64,000 bases of DNA, taken from NCBI GenBank assembly GCA_964429915.1, contig CAYSDZ010000001.1, positions 124,001-188,000 on the forward strand, written 5' to 3'. Every line of letters starts with the position of its first letter. Position 1 is the first letter of the stretch. Shown here one piece after another: positions 26,442 to 34,405 of this stretch. This stretch comes from Alteromonas_F sp964429915 (GTDB taxonomy: Bacteria; Pseudomonadota; Gammaproteobacteria; Enterobacterales; Alteromonadaceae). The position numbers and the translations under genes are program-made. The notes under the pieces were generated by a model. That model ran no database searches. It was not told where the DNA came from and saw nothing but the letters and a program-made list of their open reading frames with translations.

Positions 26442-29400
26442 TTAATTTGTTGCACAGCGTGTACGTGTACATAGTTTGGTTAAGCCTCGTGTATCATTGC
26501 GATCGACCATTCCGTCGCCATTGAAATCGTAACGCTCATGAAGCTCAGTACCATTTCTTACCGCCAGCGAGAAAGCTCTCACATCTTGGTTGTCTACGTC
26601 GTTATCGCCATCCAAATCACCGAACAAAGACACGCTAAGCGCTGTACTAACTTCACTCATTCTGTTGTTGCTATCGGTCGCAACGGCTTTCAGTGAGTAA
26701 ACGCCCACACCTAAATTGCGCAATTCATCAACGTAGTCTCCTTCGCCCCATACAAATGGGGCTTCGTACTGTTCACGAACTAACACATCATCAAGATAAA
26801 GTGCCACACTTGCAATGGTATCTTCTTCTGATGCGGTGGCAACGGTAGCGGAAACAATTAATTGTTCGTAGTCAGTTAACAGCTCAATATCTGATTCGAC
26901 GAACTCAACTGATGGACCTGGAGGCTCAGTAACGATAAGAGTCATTTCAACTTCGGTTTCTAAACCTTCGCTGTCTCTGGCAACCGCTGCAAAACTATGC
27001 GTTCCAGCCAACAAGGGGGTAGGGTTGGGATCGTGTCTATCTAACCAACCCATCGCACCGAACTCATAAGGCGCAAATGAGTGACCAAAATTCCATGGTT
27101 CACGTGTATCAACGCGCACTAGCTCACCGTTGCGATATAAAGTTACTGACTCAATCGTGCGATCTGGAACAGGAGACGACGCAGTTAGCGTAAGGCTTAA
27201 TCGCTCGTAGCCCTCTTCAACGGTTACTACTTCATTAGGCCATGAAATAACTGGTGGTTGTGGTTCACCTCTTACTGTTAAGGTCATAGTAGCTTCTGAT
27301 GACTCACCTTCGCTGTCGATCGCTACTGCTGTAAATAAGTATTCGCCCGCTAAGAAAGGATTTGGGTTGGGTTCGTGTCTGTCTAACCAACCCATTGCGC
27401 CCGTCTCATGCGGTCTTGATGCATGACCAAAGATGAAAGGATCAGATGTATCGGTTCTTATTTCCTCGCCATCGATGAAAAGTGTTACCGATTCGATGGT
27501 TCGGGTTTCATCAGGGCTAGTCGCTGAAATACTTAAATTCAATCGTTCGTAGCCTTCGTCGACAGTCACTGATGGTGACGGAAAGGCAACGACAGGTGCG
27601 TTAGATTGTACGTTTAATATCATCGTTGCAGAGCCTGTATCACCCTCACTGTCAACGGCTACCGCTCTGAATATATGACGCCCAGCAGGAAGCGGATTAG
27701 GATTAGGTTCATGAGTATCTAACCAACCCATTGCACCCGTTTCGTGTGGCTTAGAACCATGACCAAACAAATAAGGTAGAGACGTGTCAGTACGAACCAA
27801 CTCGTCGTTAATATACAGCGTGACTGATTCAATAGTACGACCTTCTACCGGACTTTCAGCAGCGATATTTAAGGTCAATTGTTCAAACCCTGCTTCTACG
27901 GTTTGCGACGATGACGGGAAAGATACATCAGGCGCGTTCGCTTCGCTCTCTAAATCCAAATCAATTATTTGCAAATATAAAGGCATCGCATTGCCAGACG
28001 TTCTCTCCATAAGATAGTAATACACTTTTCCATCAACAATATACAGCGTACCATGGTCGAAAACAGGACCATCAGTGGCTTCGTATACTCGTTCAAAATT
28101 ATTGGTTCCCCCTTCCGCTCGCTCCACAAAAGGACGACCACGATTCAAACCTACGATATAAACATTATCGCCTGCGGTGTAAATCTCACTTGCACCAGAA
28201 AAATCAGTTGAAATAATGAAGTCTTCAGCACCTGCTGGTTTGTAGGAATGTAGGAACACCTGTTCAAAATCAGGGCGACGTCTGTCGGCAGAACGCACTT
28301 GACTGATCATATGAATATCGCCTCTTTCCGTTACGGTCCAATCAAAACCGCTAACGATATGCACAGAGTTTGCTTCGGTATGACTTATGTAATCACCTGG
28401 CTCAAATACTTTTATTTCATCTGAATTTATAAGAGGCCAAGTCATATCTTCGCCACGGTGGTTTTTCCATTCACCAAATCCCTCAGGATGGTCTGAGTAC
28501 GCATAGTACACACCGTTTTGATACTGGAACTTATCTGTGTTGTCACTACTACGCTGTTGAAAACCTACACTCAAACGACCATTAACGTATTTCATGTTGC
28601 CATATAGGCCCCAATTGTATTCGTTACCTTTGCTTCTTTGATTGTTTTCGTTAAATTTAACAAATCGAGACCACGTTTCAGTTTCTTCATCATAACGGTT
28701 AAATACGTAAGCCCCATTGTTGTTACCGCCCAAACGCATGTAAAGCAATAAAGTGCCATCGGTGGTGGTAAAAAACTGTGGGTACGTTAAACGAGCAAAA
28801 TTGCCTCGATCAGAGAAATTTCCCGTCATGGTAAGGTGATTGTAGTCATTATCTCCTTTACTGACTTCGCTAGTATCTTTAACAAATTGCTCAAGCGTGA
28901 ACTCTTCGTCAGACACATCAGCCGCGCCAGCGAAGCTGTAAGAGTATCGGAAAAAGTCATTTTCAAAGCGGCCACCATGATTGTTGTTATCATAAGCGTG
29001 CATATCAAAAACCATGTGAATGGTTCCATTTAACGGGCTTACTGCTAAACCAATCGTATTGTGCGACTCGCCGACTAAGGGGTCACCTCTGAAACCGGTG
29101 TGACGGTGAGGAAATTCAATCGTCGCCAATGATCCCGTTTGCGTGTTGTATCGAGTGAGCATAACATTACGTTCAGATTTACCGCCTTTATACCACGTCA
29201 TGAACACGTAATGTTTGTATGTCTTAACTGCGTCACCATGAGCAGAAATTCTCGGTCCGAAAAAGTAGTCGTATTTTTCCCCTGCATCTGGAGTAGACAC
29301 ATTACTAAAATCTAGATTTCGGCCATCAAAATGTAAACCTATATCTGAAATTTTCACCTGTTGCTCAAGGGTGACATCTGCACTTACTTGGGTTGCACCC

Positions 29401-29489
29401 AGCATAAATACAGACATTAGCAACGCTTTCGACGTACGTAGACGTTTAAAGCCTGTTAATTTTAAACCTGTCATAAGTTCTTTGCTCAT
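26442..29489 (-). CDS. PL24-type long ulvan lyase with Ig-like repeats and C-terminal dockerin
   Basis: 1015 residues. A signal peptide (cleavage about VSA), then a beta-propeller lyase domain (about 40-518). H143 and H164 (21 apart), Y236 and R252 (16 apart) match, from memory, the spacing of H146/H167 and Y243/R259 in Alteromonas LOR_107. Next come three very similar Ig-like domains (about 519-630, 631-744, 745-858), a divergent fourth (859-956), and a dockerin (957-1015) with two calcium loops, DLDGDNDVDNQD and DFNGDGMVDRND. It would cleave the Rha3S-uronate bond outside the cell. The size fits the known long lyase form. Start context is weak. Confidence 0.85.
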   Translation of the reverse strand: MSKELMTGLKLTGFKRLRTSKALLMSVFMLGATQVSADVTLEQQVKISDIGLHFDGRNLDFSNVSTPDAGEKYDYFFGPRISAHGDAVKTYKHYVFMTWYKGGKSERNVMLTRYNTQTGSLATIEFPHRHTGFRGDPLVGESHNTIGLAVSPLNGTIHMVFDMHAYDNNNHGGRFENDFFRYSYSFAGAADVSDEEFTLEQFVKDTSEVSKGDNDYNHLTMTGNFSDRGNFARLTYPQFFTTTDGTLLLYMRLGGNNNGAYVFNRYDEETETWSRFVKFNENNQRSKGNEYNWGLYGNMKYVNGRLSVGFQQRSSDNTDKFQYQNGVYYAYSDHPEGFGEWKNHRGEDMTWPLINSDEIKVFEPGDYISHTEANSVHIVSGFDWTVTERGDIHMISQVRSADRRRPDFEQVFLHSYKPAGAEDFIISTDFSGASEIYTAGDNVYIVGLNRGRPFVERAEGGTNNFERVYEATDGPVFDHGTLYIVDGKVYYYLMERTSGNAMPLYLQIIDLDLESEANAPDVSFPSSSQTVEAGFEQLTLNIAAESPVEGRTIESVTLYINDELVRTDTSLPYLFGHGSKPHETGAMGWLDTHEPNPNPLPAGRHIFRAVAVDSEGDTGSATMILNVQSNAPVVAFPSPSVTVDEGYERLNLSISATSPDETRTIESVTLFIDGEEIRTDTSDPFIFGHASRPHETGAMGWLDRHEPNPNPFLAGEYLFTAVAIDSEGESSEATMTLTVRGEPQPPVISWPNEVVTVEEGYERLSLTLTASSPVPDRTIESVTLYRNGELVRVDTREPWNFGHSFAPYEFGAMGWLDRHDPNPTPLLAGTHSFAAVARDSEGLETEVEMTLIVTEPPGPSVEFVESDIELLTDYEQLIVSATVATASEEDTIASVALYLDDVLVREQYEAPFVWGEGDYVDELRNLGVGVYSLKAVATDSNNRMSEVSTALSVSLFGDLDGDNDVDNQDVRAFSLAVRNGTELHERYDFNGDGMVDRNDTRGLTKLCTRTRCATN
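26916..27935 (-). repeat. Three tandem Ig-like coding repeats in the PL24 lyase
   Basis: Three copies of about 340 bp encode nearly interchangeable domains sharing R-T-I-E-S-V-T-L, an F-G-H block, G-A-M-G-W-L-D and P-N-P. They resemble Big_9-type Ig domains and probably act as a spacer or sugar-binding stalk. Confidence 0.85.
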
Positions 29490-29827
29490 AGTTAGGGTTG
29501 ACGCAATGCTTGACTGATTAACTCGTAAAAGTTACCTACTTCAAGCAAACATTCTGCAACACTGTATAACATTTAGTTTACATGATCACGATCTTTTGAA
29601 CATTTTTAGTCTTTTTTGGTCACAAATATCTAAACAAATTTACATTATATTGATATTTTAAGGTGATAGAACAACAAATAGGTCACGTTCGCTCAAAAAC
29701 AATCACAAAAGACCATTTTTGATTTAACTGCAACTCTGTCGCTATGGAGATATGGGAACAGGAAAAGAGAAAAGGATAGACAAATAGATACTCTCACCTC
29801 AACGTTGAGGTGAGAAAGAAAGAGGCA
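29490..29827. other. Promoter region of the PL24 unit and 3' end of the GH88 unit
   Basis: 338 bp without a gene. It contains a 24-bp perfect palindrome just after the GH88 stop (listed separately) and AT-rich promoter-like sequence. The half-site ATTTGTGAC (minus strand, about 29619-29627) could be part of a CRP-like site, but its second half is poor. Confidence 0.55.
29792..29815. repeat. 24-bp perfect palindrome after the GH88 gene
   Basis: The core is CACCTCAACGTTGAGGTG, extended by TCT/AGA on the two sides, with no spacer. It lies 12 bp past the GH88 stop, so it may act as a terminator stem, although the T run is missing. The 9-bp arm CACCTCAAC also occurs inside the MITE terminal repeats. 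Confidence 0.8.
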
Positions 29828-31513
29828 CTAGGATTTGCTTTGTTCAAACTCTATCTTGCGCTTGTTAGCCTCTACAAAATAGAAATCACCGTAGATTATG
29901 GGGGTATCGATTTCCCTTCCATTACCCATATCGCCCGTAGCTTCAGACAAAACAAAACCTAAGTCATGGCTACTCGGTCTACCGGTATCGGGTTTGTCAG
30001 TTCGATAGCGGTTGCTGAGTTCTGCCATAATAATGTCAGCCAACTCTGAAAATTTAGCTTTTTCATTAGCGTCATTAGTAAAGGTGGCATAACGGTATAG
30101 GCCAGCCGCAAAAATAGCTGCTGCAGACGTATCTTTAGGAATTTTTGAATGTGAATCTGGGTACGGCTGGGTACCACAAGGCAGTAACTTGTCATCTTGA
30201 ATGATAGTTTCGCCATGCCAATTCTTTTTTCCATCCAGTGCAGACAACGATTCGTCTGACAACATAGATGCTGGCAGTGTCATGGGGCGATAGCCCATAT
30301 AAGGCTTGATATTGTTCCCTATTTTTTTATCGCACAAGGCCAAAATACCAGAAAACACAGTCGTATCATTCGATGTATTTTCGGCATACTCATACGCGTT
30401 TTTTCGATTTGCAAAGAGATCCCAATAAGGTACAGGGTTATCTTTTAACCAATGGCTCGCGGTATTAAATAGTCTATTGAGGTGTACTTTAAAATTGGGG
30501 TAACTATCCATGGGTACGACACTTTGATTCATGGCTTCTACTACAGTGACAAACCCGTAAAAAGACCAAGCTTGGCCTCTAGCCCATGCAGAAATGTTAC
30601 CTGTACCTTGCCAGTTTCCTGGCTTGTTTGAGCCATAATCAAACACATGATAAGACAATGGATACTGTTTTTCTGTGTCTGACTCATCATAAAAATAATG
30701 ATTCTGGCTAGTCTTTTCAGCATGATTAAATGCAATAGTCTGAAAATTTTCATTACTGTCAGACAATAAAAATTCCAAGTTCATCATGTTGTCGACGATC
30801 ACGGGATACGTCCAAGGGTTAGACAAAGTGTAAAGCTCTGTCTTTTTCTCTCCATTTTCCATAATGGATATTTTCATTCTTGGATTCCAATCCCAAGACT
30901 TTATTAAGCCGACATCGTCATAGTAACGTGTCGCTAATGTGATTCTCCCTTGTTTTAGCGCATTTTCGTAAGCTTTTTCGGTAACAGCGTCTAAGTTGTC
31001 GTAATGTAGTGCTTCACCAAAAGAATCATAAAGTATGAAGCCGAGATCATGGGTGCTCCCTCGAAGCGCTTCTGAAAAAAGGGTATTCTGATAGTATTTT
31101 GCCGTTTCCAGTAATTTCTCTTCTTCCCCAGGTTGCCATTCATTGATCAGTGCTTTACTCGATAATAACTTCCAAAGTACGCCTGGGAAAAACCCATTGG
31201 TCCATTTTTCGCTTTGTTCCATATGAATGGCGTCGCCTTCTTGTGAGCGAGGTACGCATATCATATCTGCATTTTCAGCACAGGCAGGTTTTATGTCTAA
31301 ATACGCTTTATTTTCGAGGTGCGTGATCATCTTTAAATACTGATCTTTAGCGTAAGTGAGATTATTTTTTGCGTCTTGCACAGTGAATGTTGTTGCAACA
31401 TCACTGGCTTCTTGCCCAATACTATCATCCGAGTATGCTTCATTTGTTTTAGAGCAAGCGTTCAACGTTAAAAAGCATACTGATAACACAAATAAATTAG
31501 CGTTTTTTTTCAT
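29828..31513 (-). CDS. GH88 unsaturated glucuronyl hydrolase
   Basis: 561 residues with a lipoprotein signal (LNAC, Cys20). It removes the 4,5-unsaturated uronate that lyases leave at the non-reducing end, by hydration of the double bond. Family residues are visible: N-G-F-F-P-G-V-L-W, T-H-D-L-G-F (D156) and I-V-D-N-M-M-N (D241), equivalent to the two catalytic Asp of Bacillus UGL, plus W-A-R-G-Q-A-W and D-T-S-A-A-A. At 561 residues it is longer than the roughly 380-residue Bacillus enzyme. Last gene of the operon GH2-uxaC-uxuB-GH88. Confidence 0.9.
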   Translation of the reverse strand: MKKNANLFVLSVCFLTLNACSKTNEAYSDDSIGQEASDVATTFTVQDAKNNLTYAKDQYLKMITHLENKAYLDIKPACAENADMICVPRSQEGDAIHMEQSEKWTNGFFPGVLWKLLSSKALINEWQPGEEEKLLETAKYYQNTLFSEALRGSTHDLGFILYDSFGEALHYDNLDAVTEKAYENALKQGRITLATRYYDDVGLIKSWDWNPRMKISIMENGEKKTELYTLSNPWTYPVIVDNMMNLEFLLSDSNENFQTIAFNHAEKTSQNHYFYDESDTEKQYPLSYHVFDYGSNKPGNWQGTGNISAWARGQAWSFYGFVTVVEAMNQSVVPMDSYPNFKVHLNRLFNTASHWLKDNPVPYWDLFANRKNAYEYAENTSNDTTVFSGILALCDKKIGNNIKPYMGYRPMTLPASMLSDESLSALDGKKNWHGETIIQDDKLLPCGTQPYPDSHSKIPKDTSAAAIFAAGLYRYATFTNDANEKAKFSELADIIMAELSNRYRTDKPDTGRPSSHDLGFVLSEATGDMGNGREIDTPIIYGDFYFVEANKRKIEFEQSKS

Positions 31514-31527
31514 TACATCATTCTCCG

Positions 31528-32973
31528 TTACGTGTTTGCTTTATTTTGCACTTCGTCTAACAGTTCCATGGGACTCTTCACATCAACAAGCTTGCTAAGC
31601 CAATAAACAATAGAGTCAATTACGGCTGTATTGTCGGCAAGTGTCTCACCAAACAAATTTGGTAATGAAACGATCGCGTTTGCCCAAGATGAAATATTTG
31701 TTTGAACACAAGCCCTCAAGCTATCTGCTATTGGGTCTTGCACTTCGATAGGTTCACCCTGCAAATCTTTACCCGATGTATAGTAAATCCAGTTTGCAAT
31801 CGCAAAACTGAGTCTTTCACAGACTAAACCATGTTGGATCTGATACGCGAACGCTTTGAACCAACGCTGTGGTAGCTTTTGGCTTCCGTCCATCGCAATT
31901 TGCCTTGTTTCATGGTGCAGGCGTATGTTTGCGAAACGCGAAAGCAATTGTTCACAGTATTCGTACACATTAATTTCGTTCGGAATGGTCAAGCTGGGCA
32001 TCAGTTCTTTGAGCATAAGCTCATGAATGTATTGTCTAAAATACTGATTACTCACCGCTTCACTTACCGTAGTAAAGCCACTTAAATAGCCTATATAAGC
32101 GATAGCAGAATGACTGCCATTGAGAAGTTGTAATTTCATAGATTCATAACAATGCACACTGCCCACTAATAACGCGCCTGCTTGTTCCCATGCAGGTCGT
32201 CCATGAACAAAGTTATCTTCAATTACCCACTGACTGAAAGGTTCCGTGATCACTAAAGCTTGATCGTCATGCTCAAGCACTTGACAAAAGGCCCCCCGTT
32301 TTTGTTCCTCCATTGCTGGAACAATGCGATCAACCATGCTGCAAGGAAAGCAATATTGGTTTTGGATAGTATCGGCTAAGCGAGAAGAAATGCGCTCAGC
32401 AAACGATAAGATAAGATTCTGGAGTAGCAACCCATTGGCCGGCAAGTTATCGCAACTTAGTACGGTAAACGGTGCTATGTTATTTTCAATTCGGTACTTC
32501 ATTGCGTAAACCAAAAAGCCTATTGCCGTTTTTGGTTCAGTGGAATTCGCTAAATCGTGTTGAATATCAGGATGCTCAAAATTAAGCTGACCGCTTGCAG
32601 GCTTGTGACAATACCCTTTTTCAGTAATCGTTAAAGTGACAACTTTGATTGATGCGTCGCTTAAGGCCTGAAGCACAGTTAAAGGTGACTCTGGTGCTAC
32701 CAAAACGTGGCTGATAGATGTAATTAGCTCAGCTTTAAGATGTCGCTCGTCTTGCTGGACTAAGGTATACAGGCCATTTTGTGGATTGAGCTGTTTAGCG
32801 ACATTATCAGACCGTAAACTCACACCAATAATACCCCAGTCACCGCTTTGCTGCTGCATCACTTTATGCGTATACCAAGCTTGATGACCGCGATGAAATG
32901 CCCCTATTCCAATATGAACAATACCTGCTTTCGCTACGCTTTCTGGACTTCTTGTCAGTCGTGATAATGGCAT
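31528..32973 (-). CDS. uxuB: D-mannonate/fructuronate oxidoreductase
   Basis: 481 residues of the long-chain mannitol dehydrogenase family. It reduces D-fructuronate to D-mannonate with NADH. The N-terminal dinucleotide fold has G-I-V-H-I-G-I-G-A-F-H-R-G-H-Q; mid-protein V-D-R-I-V-P marks the family, and L-L-N-G-S-H-S lies in the catalytic region. AAGGA precedes the ATG. It sits 13 bp after uxaC and 14 bp before GH88, completing the glucuronate branch with uxaC and uxuA. Confidence 0.93.
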   Translation of the reverse strand: MPLSRLTRSPESVAKAGIVHIGIGAFHRGHQAWYTHKVMQQQSGDWGIIGVSLRSDNVAKQLNPQNGLYTLVQQDERHLKAELITSISHVLVAPESPLTVLQALSDASIKVVTLTITEKGYCHKPASGQLNFEHPDIQHDLANSTEPKTAIGFLVYAMKYRIENNIAPFTVLSCDNLPANGLLLQNLILSFAERISSRLADTIQNQYCFPCSMVDRIVPAMEEQKRGAFCQVLEHDDQALVITEPFSQWVIEDNFVHGRPAWEQAGALLVGSVHCYESMKLQLLNGSHSAIAYIGYLSGFTTVSEAVSNQYFRQYIHELMLKELMPSLTIPNEINVYEYCEQLLSRFANIRLHHETRQIAMDGSQKLPQRWFKAFAYQIQHGLVCERLSFAIANWIYYTSGKDLQGEPIEVQDPIADSLRACVQTNISSWANAIVSLPNLFGETLADNTAVIDSIVYWLSKLVDVKSPMELLDEVQNKANT

Positions 32974-32986
32974 AACTGTATTCCTT

Positions 32987-34399
32987 TTAGAGTTTATATG
33001 CCTGTTTTACAAGGTCGTAAGTCAAGGCTTTCGCTACATCTAATGCGTCTTGCTCGTCTAAACGATGTTGCGCCACAAGTGTAGACAAATAATGGCAATC
33101 CATACGTCGCGCAACGTCATGCCGGGCTGGTATAGACAAAAACGCGCGCGTATCGTCGTTGAAGCCTACGGTGTTATAAAATCCGGCCGTTTCTGTCATA
33201 TTTTGCCTAAAACGAAGCATACCCTCTGGACTATCGTGGAACCACCATGGCGGCCCAAGCCTTAATGCTGGATAGTGACCTGCCAGTGGAGCTAACTCCC
33301 TACTGTAAACCGTTTCGTCCAAAGTAAACAAAATAATGGTTAATTCGGAGCAATTGCCATATTTATCAAGCAAGGGTTTGAGTGCACTTACATATTCTGT
33401 TTGCAGGGGAATATCCGCGCCTTTGTCTCTTCCGAAAGTAGTAAAAAGAGAGGGGTTGTGGTTGCGGTATGAACCAGGATGGATCTGCATCACTAAACCA
33501 TCTTCCAAGCTCATTTTTGCCATTTCAGTTAACATTTGTGCGCGAAACAGTTCCGCATCAGACGGCGTGCATTGTCCGGTTTTCACTCTATCAAATAGTG
33601 CATTAGCGGCTGCTTCACTTAAGTCGGCAGTTTGTGCGGTAGGATGCCCGTGATCGCTTGAAGTGACGCCTAGCGATTTGAAATAGGCACGGCGAATAAA
33701 CAACGCTTTAAGGTAACTTTCAAAGGTATCGCAAGTCTCACCAGTGAGTTCAGCTAAACGCTTCACGTTGTTCACAAAACCCTCAAATTCTGGGTCGACA
33801 ACAGGGTCTGGACGAAAAGCAGAAATAACCCGACCTTCCCATTCACTATCTAAAATAGTTTTGTGATGGGGTAAATTGTCAAGCGGTGACTCGGTGGTCG
33901 ACAACACCTCTATTTTGTATCGGTCAAACAAACTACGGGGTAAAAACGCATCAGTCGATAGCGCGCTGTTTATTATTTCATAGTAAGAGTCAGCTGTATC
34001 TTCCGACAGTTTAGTGTCTATTCCAAAGGTATTGGCAAACACATAATCGAGCCACATTTGTGACGGCGTGCCTCTAAATAAATAGTAGTGTTTTGCAAAC
34101 AATCGCCACGCTTCTTTAGGATCCGCTTTAACGCCGCTGTTTTTTGGAGAGACGCCCAACGCGTCTAAAGCAATGCCTTGGCTATAAAGCATACGCAACA
34201 CGTAATGGTCGGGCGTCAGTAACAAATCTGTGGGATTAGAAAAGGGGGCATTTTCTGCAAACCAGCTCGGGTCTGTATGCCCATGAGGGCTGATGATAGG
34301 ATAATCCCTTATAGATTCGTACAGCTTCTCACAAATCGTTCTCGTTTTTGTTTCTACCGGAAACAGACGGTGTGGATTGAGAATGAGTGGCGTGGTCAT
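32987..34399 (-). CDS. uxaC: Glucuronate/uronate isomerase
   Basis: 470 residues, the normal length of UxaC (amidohydrolase-like barrel). It converts D-glucuronate to D-fructuronate. Recognisable features are I-I-S-P-H-G-H-T-D-P near the start (metal His pair), the long helical middle, and G-P-P-W-W-F-H-D-S-P-E-G-M and L-S-I-P-A-R-H-D toward the end. It begins 6 bp after the GH2 stop, so glucuronate freed by the upstream hydrolases feeds straight into it. Confidence 0.95.
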   Translation of the reverse strand: MTTPLILNPHRLFPVETKTRTICEKLYESIRDYPIISPHGHTDPSWFAENAPFSNPTDLLLTPDHYVLRMLYSQGIALDALGVSPKNSGVKADPKEAWRLFAKHYYLFRGTPSQMWLDYVFANTFGIDTKLSEDTADSYYEIINSALSTDAFLPRSLFDRYKIEVLSTTESPLDNLPHHKTILDSEWEGRVISAFRPDPVVDPEFEGFVNNVKRLAELTGETCDTFESYLKALFIRRAYFKSLGVTSSDHGHPTAQTADLSEAAANALFDRVKTGQCTPSDAELFRAQMLTEMAKMSLEDGLVMQIHPGSYRNHNPSLFTTFGRDKGADIPLQTEYVSALKPLLDKYGNCSELTIILFTLDETVYSRELAPLAGHYPALRLGPPWWFHDSPEGMLRFRQNMTETAGFYNTVGFNDDTRAFLSIPARHDVARRMDCHYLSTLVAQHRLDEQDALDVAKALTYDLVKQAYKL

Positions 34400-34405
34400 G
34401 TTGGC

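Noticed and set aside
26916..27935. CRISPR-like or simple DNA repeat
   Set aside because: The repeats are about 340 bp, in frame, and encode Ig-like protein domains.
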